Below, piece by piece: positions 16,775-27,603 of a stretch of 60,000 nt of DNA; position 1 is the stretch's first letter, and the number at the start of each line of letters is the position of its first letter. Source of the DNA: Chrysomallon squamiferum (Eukaryota; Mollusca; Gastropoda; Neomphalida; Peltospiridae); contig CM022665.1 of assembly GCA_012295275.1 (NCBI GenBank), positions 29,494,457 to 29,554,456 on the forward strand, read 5' to 3'. Below the pieces are notes generated by a model. The model had not been told where the DNA came from. It ran no database searches and was given only the letters and a program-made list of their open reading frames with translations. A program made the translations under genes and the position numbers.

Positions 16775-19371
16775 CTGAAAATAAAGTAGAAAATAATTTT
16801 TCAAATAAAAAAAATGTTTCATTTAATGACAATAGATTTTAACCTTCATCTATAAAAACAACAAATGCCATTAAAGACAATATAGATAAGGAGGAAAGAA
16901 ATGTGTAGATGCCATGTAATGGGGTATTCTTTTCAAATTAGAAGTGAAAAACCTTTTATATGCACATTTCAAACAGAAGCAAACATATACTAGTTAATAA
17001 ACCAACTGTGTATCTCAAGTTGGGGTTTTAAATATCAATATGGATACCTCAACAACTGATCTGGTTACTTCTTATACCAGTTTTGGTGCAGAACCCTGCT
17101 GCACAATACCAGTGTTTTTAATTATGTGTATGTGTGAACCAAATAATTAAAAATGTTAACTTTCTTCTGTACAAGTTATCTTAAGCAAACATTTCCTTCA
17201 AAGCAGAGACACGAAGGTAACTTAATATTTATCAAATTTACATGGAAGTTAATGACATTGCTACAGTCTGTAGCTATATTGTAGTCAGTAACTAATCAAA
17301 ACAATATTTATCTGAATAACTTGTACCTTAAAAAAACTCACCACCTCTTCACATTTGGCTTTCTCATTCTGTTAAGTATCATGCAATTACCCAATATTGG
17401 CTGTGCCCTTCAGTGAGTTGTGATTTATGGGAAGAGCACTGGGACAAATATGGTACTTACATTTGGTAACATGGTCAAATCTGAACATGTATTTTGACTT
17501 TTCATAATATTAGAATGATATAATACTATTTTGAAATCTGAATTTAGTTTTTTCCAGTTTACAAATCTTTGGTTCACTTAATTCTCCAAACTCAAAATGA
17601 TCTAATATGACTTTAAGAAATTATTACTGTCATTAGTTATGTTCATAAAATGAACACTGTTCTCCTCAATATCTAACAAATTTTAATTAAATAACCACAT
17701 ACATTTATTTTCCTTTATTATTAATAACATTACACAGACATCTGGGGGTTTATCAAAACATAACCTAACATATTCAAAAACATTTAACACTTACACATTT
17801 TGTTGTAAACAATATAAAATAAAATTTACATTTAGAGGGGGGTGTGAAAAAAATAGTTTGATGCTCTAATGATATTCAAAATAAATTGTTTTCTTATTCA
17901 AAAACAATTACTAAAGACTGAATAGACAGGGTTCGTACACCTTGGGCTGTCAGAATTTCCATAACTTTCCAAAACTTTCCATAGCCCACAGATCCAAATT
18001 TCCAAAACCATTTTCAAGCAACCTCAATCACAATAAAATGGGTTTTGAAGTTTTCAGACATGTTTGTTAGACTTAAAACTTTTATCGCATGGTATACATG
18101 TAGGATTACTATATAAAAACAGTAAAGTAATTTATTTTGGTGTTTCAAAATGCAGTTTTATTCTTAGAGTGGACATGAAGATAATGATATGAAAGGCAGA
18201 TTGCCAGAAATATGAATACAGAAGTATTGCTTCATAAAAAGTTGTCATGTTCCTTTCTTCTTATTTAATTAATAACCCATGCCTTTAAAATGCTCAAAAT
18301 CCTACTCCTTATGAATTTGTGGTCTGACTGTTGGACTGTTATTTCAAAATTTATGACCTCAATTTCAACACTTTTTATGCTATAACAATCTTCATGAACT
18401 ATTAGTTAGTCATTTTCATTGGCTAGGCTATACCTCACTTGTGACAATAGCTTGAGTTAATATTTCAGGATCAGGATAAAACAGAACCACTACCAAAATG
18501 GAACCATTTTCTTCGGCTCATTATATTGGCTAAAACAAGGCGTTGGGTTGGGGCTAAATCCTGGTGAAAAAAAACAACATTTTATTTACAGCAAGGACAT
18601 AAATTTCCATAACTTTTCCACAGCCATGGTAATAAAACCCGATTTTCCAAAATATTTATGGTCCTGGAAAACTGATGAATTTCCTAAATTTTCCAACACT
18701 TTCCAAAACATGTACGAACCCTGAATATACTTCTTCAAAAACACTGATCTATAATTAAATTCTTATAAACTGTTAATTTTAAATACATGATTATCATGTT
18801 TCTGTCAGAAATAGAATACAGAATCTATTACATATTATAAACAGTGTTAAGCTCTGTATAAAATTATTATAAATGTGTTTTAAATAAAACAATCTATAAA
18901 TATTTTTTTTAAATATTATAATACTAGGGGTGACAACTGTTTGAAAAGAAAATACTCTTCTAAAATATTTACTGTAAATTGTTCAGGATTTTAAGGTAAC
19001 TGAGTGAAAATGATTACTATTAATATTATGCAAATTGGATAAAAAATAAAAAGCTGGATTAAAAAAAGGAATATAAATCAACTGTCTTAATTTATAATGA
19101 TGTAATTACATAGTAATTATAATAATTAAAAACTTGTTTAAATAATCAAACATTTAAGAAATGTAAATACTAAAATGAAGATTTTAAAATTATTTTCGTC
19201 AGCCAGGATAATATCGAGTCTTTAAAGTGGCTGAAACTGTTAGCATACACTGGCACTGCAAGACTCTAGTCTTAGACAGGTGCCCAAACATGCCCAAGTA
19301 TGCAAGTTACATTCCATTAATCCAGGATCAGATAACGGTAACGACCACCATAATTACACACTACTTCTCAC
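16775..19371 (-). other. 5' intron of the PPM1 gene (inferred)
   Basis: A 3' splice site (TTTCAG, exon edge 16774) lies eight bases before the PPM1 start codon, so the leader is spliced. A plausible matching donor is AAAG|GTGAGA with exon edge 19372, just downstream of the promoter-like segment. The intron holds the hAT-like element 17928-18722; the rest is AT-rich and featureless. Confidence 0.5.
17928..18722. mobile_element. Non-autonomous hAT-like DNA transposon with TIRs and target duplication
   Basis: The element begins AGGGTTCGTACA and ends TGTACGAACCCT, a perfect 12-bp terminal inverted repeat (13 bp if the outer C/G pair is counted). It is flanked by GAATAGAC (17920-17927) and GAATATAC (18723-18730), an 8-bp duplication with one mismatch. 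Total length is 795 bp. Near both ends a motif close to 'tttccataactttcc' recurs in the same orientation. No transposase frame is visible, so it is non-autonomous. The 8-bp duplication and short TIR point to the hAT superfamily; this is inference from structure. Confidence 0.85.
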
Positions 19372-19439
19372 CTTTAGAGTCTGATTTCAAGTTATTAGAT
19401 GTATCAATTAATGGATAAGTGTCATAAGTGTTAAAACAG

Positions 19440-19850
19440 TACTTTCCAGACGCACGCTCTTCAAGATTTGGCCTCGTTATTCAATACAACTTGGACATTT
19501 TAGACTGACGACATGCCTGGCTCACTAAAAGCAAAGCCACGAAATAAGATTATAACCAAAAAAGCATAGTTTTGATTAACAGCGATATTATTACAGACAA
19601 TCAACATCAATAAGCAAAGATATAGCTTATTACTTGTGCAAAAAAGACCTTTTTTACAGCAACATTGCAAACACTTCTACATCCCAAATTTACGACGGAT
19701 GTCTCTTCAGAGCATGCGCGTATAATTTACCCGGATAATGGTGCTATATTTGGAATGACGTCATTTTGTGAATTGGCAAATCCTTCAGACATAGGTATTT
19801 ATAGCTTGCCCTTTCTACCGTGTCCTTTACGGACAGCGGCAATGTGATCA
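19440..19850 (-). promoter_or_regulatory. Probable promoter and first (untranslated) exon region of PPM1
   Basis: This is the only segment upstream of PPM1 with clearly raised CpG content. It carries a full palindromic CRE, TGACGTCA, at 19756-19763, an NRF-1-like GCATGCGC at 19712-19719, and several other CpG-containing words. A usable splice donor (AAAG|GTGAGA) lies downstream on the minus strand at 19371. Transcription start is not determined. Confidence 0.5.
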
Positions 19851-21514
19851 ATGAGTTCGCGTGAAATAAATGGAGATAATACATTCGTTTCTGTAGTTAA
19901 TGTCATTTTGTTGGTTATAGTGATAAATTTAATAATAAGAAAGATATTTGTTGTTTTTATTATTTCCAAAAACGAAAATGAAATGAAATAAATAAATACT
20001 ATTAATTAAATAAAACAAATTAATGGTGATGAATTACTGTTAGTAGTGTTACCAAGAATTAAATTTCCGATACCTTGCTATTTCATCTTAAAATTATATC
20101 TTTGTATAACTATCTGATCCGATATTTCAGAAAAGGTAGGGATTATCACCTATTAACATTAACGAGTTTCATTAGATGAAACATAAGTGGACTGCAGCAG
20201 CACTGTTTTAAAAAACCCACAGTCACAAAAATAAAAAAATAAAAACCCACATCTCTCACCACCTTTAAATATACAGTACATGTCATCTTTCACTGCCAGT
20301 GACGACTCTAATTATATGAACTGGACTGGCTACATGATGTTACTGGAACAATGCATTAATCAAATTGCCAATTTCTTTTCTTTTTTTTTTGTGTCAGTCT
20401 TAAAGGATTAAAATCATGGAAAGATGATTTAACTAATTAATGTTATATTTTCATACACCTCACCACTCTAAGATAAAATAAGGTTTTGAAATTAATGGTA
20501 TAAGAACACATTTTTTTATCCAAAATCATATTGTAGGCCTATTATGCTTTTCTTTTGTGTGAATTAAAACTTTAAATTAAAATTAATTTTGTATTAGGTT
20601 TCTGTACTTAGTTTGGATTATTTTTTTCAAACACATTATCAAACATTTTTACATGCTAAGATGAACATTGCAAAAATGGCAAAAATTGCTACAAACTGTT
20701 TTGACATACTTATGGACATAAAGATTTACTACATAAACTAATATATTAACAGTATTTCACATCCAACATACTAGGTAAGAACAAGGGATATTGACAGTAG
20801 CCATGTCACATCTTGTCAGGCTTCAATTTTAGCTATATTTGATATTTAAAAATAAAATAATCACTTAGAAATATACAAAATATATTAAGATGACCACAAG
20901 TTCACTTTTCAATTATTTTCACTATTCAGGTACATTCAATTTGTTGTATTTACATCTGCATCTTCCACAATATTCTTGGGCAATGATAATTAAATATAGA
21001 AGAAATAGAATTAATTTACTTTACAGTTTTATGTGCAAAACAAAATAAATAACTAAAAATCCATATCTACATCACATCTTTATTTCATACAATTCTTTTC
21101 ATATTCACAAAACAATCAAAATATTAAATTCTGCATTACAGTATCTTTCTCTTAAATGTTTTTACTAAGAAAACATTTTTAAAAAAAAAAAAAGAAGGTA
21201 AAATGATAATACACAAAAATAATAATACCAACCAAACATATACTTGTTACACTATTGCAAATTTAACTGACCTCAGTCTTTCTGCATTAAATAAATATTT
21301 ATAAAAAGGGTTATAAAAAAGTAATTAAACTTGTTTGAAATGAAAAAATTGCAGAATATATTTTTTTTTGTTTAATGTTTTTTATTTCTTTCATTCACCA
21401 GAACAAAATGAAAACACTTGTTGGTTATTTGAATAATTTTTTTGGTTTATTTTCAGCCTTCATAGTAATATATTATCACACCATCAGAGTAACAGCAATT
21501 GGAACTGAACAAAA
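19851..21514. other. Intergenic, AT-rich, nothing recognised
   Basis: Lies between the PPM1 promoter region and the 3' end of the UQCC3-like gene. It must hold the latter's 3' UTR; a minus-strand AATAAA at 21446-21451, about 65 bp past the stop codon, is a reasonable poly(A) signal. I see no other gene or repeat. Confidence 0.5.
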
Positions 21515-21905
21515 TTACAGTGGTTTGTCATCATGTATTCGTGCAGATCTCTTCAACACTGATACACATTCTTTACTAGTGTCACTCATATTCTGATCCT
21601 TACGAGATGGTATCCCAAGTTTCTGTGAAATGTAAAAAAAAAAAATAACATCAGTTAATTTTCATAAACACAGACATTGTTCTAACAATACCCAAACTAT
21701 ATTGAAAAGTAAAGCCTCCATTATGTGTGTAGTTGTCAGCTATTATCTGTATCTATGGAAAAACTTGTCAGTTGATCTGTACATTTTATATCATTACTTT
21801 TATGGTACATAAAACGTTTCAAATACATTTTGTATATTGCTAGTTAAGTTTTATTTGCTCTGGTGGTTAATGACTGCAAATAAAGTTTTTAAATGTGTGT
21901 GTGTG

Positions 21906-21981
<76 letters not shown>

Positions 21982-22391
21982 GGAAAATATCTGGAGACTT
22001 TCAACTTATTATTCAATCCATTTTGCAATTACTTTTATTACGGTACACTTAATCATTAATGTAATCAAATCGATAAAGAAACGGGAACGCAATTTCAAAT
22101 GTGAAAAGCATTTTATCTGTTTATGTCGTAAAATGAAAATAAAATAAAATAATTTTTAGACCGAAAATTTGTAACTCTGTAACAGGCTATTATTTTTTAA
22201 AACAAATTAAATATCTATCTCTGAAAATCTACATTCGTTTAATACGAGAACGATTTTATCCATCACATCTATATATATACAATAATTACCTTCCTCATGC
22301 TTTCTTCTGATGGCGTTACTATCAGCATTAATGCATAACCAACAAATGTGCATGCCCCAAGATAAAAAACAGAACGAAACAGAATTGACAT
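21515..22391 (-). CDS. UQCC3: UQCC3-like mitochondrial complex III assembly microprotein
   Basis: Two exons, 22391-22290 (34 codons) and 21622-21515 (35 codons plus TAA), joined by a GT-AG intron between codons, give 69 residues. Residues 4-26 form one hydrophobic helix (LFRSVFYLGACTFVGYALML) followed at once by IVTPSEESMRKKLGIPSRKD, then a polar tail. The combination LGA..xVGYAL..IVTP.E is what I remember of UQCC3 (human C11orf83), an inner-membrane microprotein that binds cardiolipin and helps cytochrome b enter complex III. The start is the first ATG after in-frame stops and begins the helix. Being so short, it could be missed by automated prediction. Assignment rests on one motif and membrane topology; another single-pass mitochondrial microprotein is possible. 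Confidence 0.65.
21909..21976. repeat. (GA)n microsatellite
   Basis: About 34 GA units, preceded by a short GT run and lying in the intron of the UQCC3-like gene. Apparent Arg-Glu reading frames across it are artefacts. Confidence 0.95.
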
Positions 22392-23394
22392 ACTTTTTAG
22401 ATGAAAAAAAAAAAATGTCCTACAGAAACGAGACAATTCACAGAATCAAAAATTAAACAACATAAGATAAGGGAAATAACTAAAATGAATTACCTCCCTT
22501 GACCTAACTAAGGCTAATTCCATTCATTTAGGAACAAAATTTAATTTTACATTTTAAACATATCGATCGATTACCAAAATTAGGATACTTTATAAAGAAC
22601 CTATCAAAATAATAAATAAATCAATTAATTAATTTTCCACCAAAAATTAATTAATTAATTAATTAATTAATCCACACAAAAAAACCCACCTCTATTAAAA
22701 CATAATATTAATTATAAAATAAAAATCATAAAAATGAACCTAATGTATACTTATGAGTAACTAGTAATTGCTCATTTGCTTCATTGTGTTTCAATAACCA
22801 CCAGCGGTTATTAATCTGAAATAATGTTAAGAACATGCATTAAAAACACACACACACACACATATATATATATTAGTGTTGGAATACACTTGAACCTGAA
22901 TTTATGCTGTTGCTGTTACTATTTTTTTGTTTGAAACACTATATATCATTCCACAAACAGCTTATAAAAAATAAAGTGAATCTGTAATTTTCAACATTTG
23001 CTAGGAATGTTAAGAAAGGAGATAATTGGGAATAATTTCTCAAAAAATCTATTACTATTTGTAGATTATTTCTATTATCCAACTGATTAAAAAAAAATGA
23101 AACAGAATAACAATATTTTGTTTTAATAATTAAAATTGATTAATTGAGTTAAGAATAAGCAATGTGTACATTGAATGCCTGTTAGTTAGTAAATGCTTCA
23201 GACATAAAATTCAGTTGATATTTCATCTTATAACTATTAAAATTAATTGTAGATATAAAGTATAAAATCATTAAAACCATTCTGAAATCATATCTGGTGT
23301 CTGTCTATATGTTTAATATGAATATAAATATTTATAAAATTACATGAAATATCAAACATTACTGACAGTTACTAATCTGAAATGATAAAGCAAT
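22392..23394. other. Intergenic, AT-rich
   Basis: Holds the upstream region of the UQCC3-like gene and the 3' side of the DUF4508 gene. A short (TTAA)n run lies near 22645-22670 and a CA/TA run near 22850-22875. No coding signal seen. Confidence 0.5.
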
Positions 23395-23724
23395 TCAGGG
23401 GTTTGTGGAAGCTTTAGCGACAGCCTCATTAAATCGTTCCACAAAAATTGAATCTGTCTCACAAAGTTTTAAAATTAAATCATTTCTTTGTTTGTCGTTC
23501 CAGCTGCTAAACCATTGGGAAAAAAGATTCAGTTGACATCGAAATATGCTTGGAGGTGAATTCCCAAAATTCATAGTCTTAATAGCCGACATTAAGGAGC
23601 CTATGTGCGTTGGTACTGCTTTGTCTAGCAAATCATTTAAAAAATCATCCTTTTGCATCGGACTCCAGTTTTGAAACCAGTGAACAACACATTCAATTTC
23701 CTTCTCTGTTGATGATAAAGCCAT
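23395..23724 (-). CDS. C14orf119: DUF4508 protein, C14orf119 homologue
   Basis: A single coding exon of 109 residues. EKEIECVVHWFQNWSPMQKDDFL, LLDKAVP and PPSIFRCQLNLFSQWFSSW followed by a RN-containing helix match human C14orf119 (CILHWFANWS..., DLVAKAVP, PPSIFECQLHLWDQWFRGW) as I recall it, over nearly the whole length. The family has two similar helical halves with Trp-rich helices; its biochemical role is not established. Start: the ATG at 23724 follows a minus-strand TTTCTAG acceptor (exon edge 23751), so the leader probably has an intron. The gene is head to head with the GON7-like gene about 540 bp away. Human C14orf119 is longer at the N terminus, which is variable. Confidence 0.9.
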   Translation of the reverse strand: MALSSTEKEIECVVHWFQNWSPMQKDDFLNDLLDKAVPTHIGSLMSAIKTMNFGNSPPSIFRCQLNLFSQWFSSWNDKQRNDLILKLCETDSIFVERFNEAVAKASTNP

Positions 23725-23751
23725 TGTGCAATGAACATCACCAAATTACTC

Positions 23752-24262
23752 CTAGAAATAAGTAAACAAGTAAATAAATAAAATAATTATCAAAACACAT
23801 TAATAGTAATTCAATTTTAATGGTATTAATGGTAAAAGCTATTAATAAATAACAAACGTGTGTATATTTTCTAAACTTTGCCGAAATAAAATTAGGAAAA
23901 TCGCTTCTCTTTTTTGTTTTCTGTTCGCATTTTGACCGTTATAATTGTTTAATTTACTTTTGTACAACAAAGTGATTTAATAAAGGTTTATCTCAACCAG
24001 AAATATAACACAAAATTAATTTCTGCTCGAGAAAATTATTTATTATGACCAAAATCTGCTGAGAATAATGTTACTACCGAAATCCGTATTAATAAGCAAG
24101 AAAACATTTTACATTTGTAAAAATTAAGTCAACGGAAGGAATGAAAGAATTATGTCCCTTGTGCATTTGATAACAGTTCAGTTTCGAAAGCTTCCGGAAA
24201 GGGGTAATAACTAATTAGGATATTTCATTTAACAAAGTCTATAATTACATACGTGCGGAGGT
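23752..24262. promoter_or_regulatory. Shared upstream region of the DUF4508 and GON7-like genes
   Basis: The two start codons diverge and are 538 bp apart. CTTCCGGAA, a good ETS/GABP site of the kind common in bidirectional housekeeping promoters, lies at 24191-24199, about 65 bp before the GON7-like ATG. The rest is AT-rich with scattered CpG. Bidirectional use is inferred from layout. Confidence 0.5.
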
Positions 24263-24910
24263 ATGGATTCTTGTAATGTTGAGTTATGTGTTAATAAACG
24301 AAATGGTTCAAAACAAATATTTTCACAGTCAGCAGGTGGAAATAAAACTACCTCAGACTTAAAAATACTAATGAATTCTCTCTTAAAGTTGCAAACTGAG
24401 GTTAATACTGAATTAACAATTCTCGTAGAAAACGAGAAAGCTTGTTTAAATTCCGACGACAAAAATTCGCACGAAATGGAAAGTGAAGGTATAATATTAT
24501 TATATAAATGTAATAATTTGACATTAATTTAATGATAATTAACTTTTTAATAACTTTTTTTAAAAATCGAAAGCATAGATGATAGAACAGCGATTATAAT
24601 TTAGTACCTAAAAAAGTAAAACATTCATCATTGCTATTTAAGTGTTTTGATGATTGTTGCATTACATCATTGTGGTTATAATTATTAATTAATATGATAC
24701 ATATCTTTATCTTGGATTCCTTGGAACTTACTTCGGATCCCGAAAATTTGAAATACTTTGACAAAAAAAAAAAAAAAAAAATCGCTGCCTATCGTACTGT
24801 TAAATAATCATAGTGTTTTGCATTTGTTTCTGTTTACAGATGAACTTATTGATGACGATGACGATGATGAAGCAAACCTCGAACCAAAGGATAAGAAAGT
24901 AAAAAGATGA
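24263..24910 (+). CDS. GON7: GON7-like KEOPS/EKC complex subunit
   Basis: Two exons, 24263-24488 and 24840-24910, joined in frame (GAA G|AT GAA), give 98 residues. GON7 is the small, mostly disordered fifth subunit of KEOPS, which makes the t6A modification of ANN-decoding tRNAs; it binds the OSGEP-LAGE3-type module. The layout fits: a polar N terminus, one predicted helix (DLKILMNSLLKLQTEVNTEL, residues 32-51), then an acidic tail (DELIDDDDDDEANLEP) ending in basic KDKKVKR. Human GON7 has the same order: a single MKDMVTELF-type helix, an acidic stretch, and a basic end. Identity is low, as is usual for this subunit, so the call rests on architecture and length. A poly(A) signal AATAAA lies at 24947-24952. 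Confidence 0.6.
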
Positions 24911-27088
24911 CAGAAATTTTTGAAATCACCATAAATCAAAAAATTAAATAAACAACATTCAAGGCAGCAAATAAACACATCGACCTCAGATGAATGTTCA
25001 GCAAACTACTGTAAACAAAAGAGTAATGAGATTGTGTGGAAATCAAAAATGATAAAATATGGTTGAATATGCTTTTTGTTGTAGCCGTCACTTTGCTTCC
25101 TTGATGCAAATTCTGACATAATGACTGAATGAAGAATGCTGCTTATGTCAAAGTCAACAACTGTCATTCACTCATTGTCTGAAGAAAGCAGGGATGAGTT
25201 TCTGAGCATGGTTATAAATTGTTATAGCATAAAACATTTTTTGCATGTAATAAAATTATGACAGCTCTGAAGTTTTATAGTCATAATAATAAAATTACTA
25301 AATGTTACAAATAAATTGGCACAAGTCAAACTTTATTTAGCTGAGAAGTTAACAGTAATATATCTAATGTCAACTTCCATCATTTTATTTCATAATATTT
25401 TCTTTTTTTCTTTTTCATTTAATAGAATACTCTAAGTATCTTTGTATAATGAACATAGCATGACATGGTTCAAAATCTTTAACATTAGCATTACAGTCAC
25501 CTTACCTTGTGATAGTATGTGTGACTGATATATTCAAATTTATTTCATGATGGTGATACAATTCAAAGTGATGTTTCTGTTACAGAACTGATGTGTCATT
25601 TTGTTATAAAATTGCAAAGTCAAAGTACAGTTTAAAATTATTATTATTATTATTTTTTTTTTAATTCAGACCACTCTGGTATAATCTATGAGCCTAACTG
25701 GATACAATTTGCCACTTTCAGCTTACATTTTTAATATTTGTTTTATTGAAATCCTGTAATGTTGCATTATTACTGTAATAAAATGCTTTTGCATAATTTC
25801 TAAAACAATGTAAGTTCAGAATAATATACGTTAGTTGCAGAATAGTTAAAACAAAAGTAAAACCTAGCAATAAAAAAGAAGGAAATTGTTAGATTGAAGC
25901 CTGATCTTATTTCAAAACAACACTTAACAAAACTTTCCTATGTTTTATAATAAATGGAAATATATATGGCTGTACTTAACAAAAAAGACAAAAAAAGACA
26001 AATGGTAATTATTATTTTGCTGCATGATGTATCTGCTTTTTGCAATATATGCTGTTGTAATAAACCAGGCCCACATATTCAGACTTGTTTTATCTTTTGT
26101 CACCAATTTAAATAAGAAAATACCATCATAAAACTTGCATATTCAGAAATACTGTAGCTTCAGCTATGAATATTAAATATCTATAGTCAGTAAATATACT
26201 TACTAAATCATTTATATAAAGATTATTTTATAGAGCTGACATTTCTTTTATTACTGGAACATAATTATTCTGAGTAAAATGTAAACGGTGTATTTTTTTG
26301 TTTTTTCATTTGTAGTTAAAGATAGGTTAAAAAGTAAGTAACCAAATTAATATCTGGCTACAGAATTCGTCAAGGAATGTCTTTAATTTTAAAGTTTCAT
26401 ATATGCAATATATTTAATAGAAAACATGCAATCATGTTTCAGTATGTTTATTTGAATACTGATATATAAAATTTGACTATTACTGCATGAAAAAAATTGA
26501 AGAAATCACAATAATCAATATTCCTGATTAATATGTTTTTATTTATTAAACAAATATAAAAAATGTAATACACTACATCATTGTTTAAAATGTTACATAC
26601 GGTATCACAAGATACAAAGCTGGTTAACAATGTCAATCTTGCAACCTAAAATTAACAAGAAGATTAGAGGTGGTTTATTTTTAAAGAGATTATTGCAAGT
26701 AGCTTCATGCATGTATATAAAATAAGATATTTAGAAAATCTTAATGGCTGCCAATTCATTCAGATGTTCCTGAAGAGATTACAATTACAAACTGAAAATT
26801 AGTTTGTATTTACTGAGTGATCTTTTTTTCGGAATCCTTCCAAAAAGGGTAAATAAATTTCAGTAATATCAGTTTCAGATTTATATGAAGAAATATTGAT
26901 ATTGTTATAGTAAATTAAAAACATTGTGCATGAAACTACAAATCAGGTCTTTATGCAGAGATAATTAATATTTCCGAATATGACAAACAATTATATATAT
27001 ATGTGTGTGTGTGTGTGCCTTACTATATCAAGGTCATTACTGGTGTAGTAAATAATTATAAACAATTTAATATATATCTCTGATTACA

Positions 27089-27119
<31 letters not shown>

Positions 27120-27571
27120 ATGAAATGATGAATAGTTGTAGCTAAAAATATGAATATATTAAACCCAAAACCAGATTCTTGCATAATTACTAAATAACAA
27201 CATGTAACAGAAACCTGATCATGTTAAATCACTAAAAGAGATAATAACAAAACTTACATTTAAATGTAAACATCAAACAGAAATGAAAACCTAAAATATT
27301 TTAAAAACAGTAAATTTCACAATTTATGGAGCTGCTAATATTTGAGGTAAACTGCATTTAAAAATCTCAAAATGTGAATATATATGTGTAAAATCCAAGT
27401 ATCATTAAAAAATAAACCTAAAAAAAAACCAAAAAACTTTTGTATTAATATGTAGCCAGCAGAAATAAAATGTAAACATTTTTATAATGGTAAATTTCAC
27501 AAGTACTATTATCCACATATCCAAGAAAATAATAATAAAAAAATAAAAAAAATAAATAAATAAAATAAAAT

Positions 27572-27603
<32 letters not shown>

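Noticed and set aside
19665-19847. A 60-codon plus-strand frame upstream of PPM1.
   Set aside because: It lies over the CpG-bearing promoter-like block and reads as unrelated residues.
24229-24462. A minus-strand frame over GON7-like exon 1.
   Set aside because: Antisense shadow; the plus-strand frame continues correctly across a splice junction.
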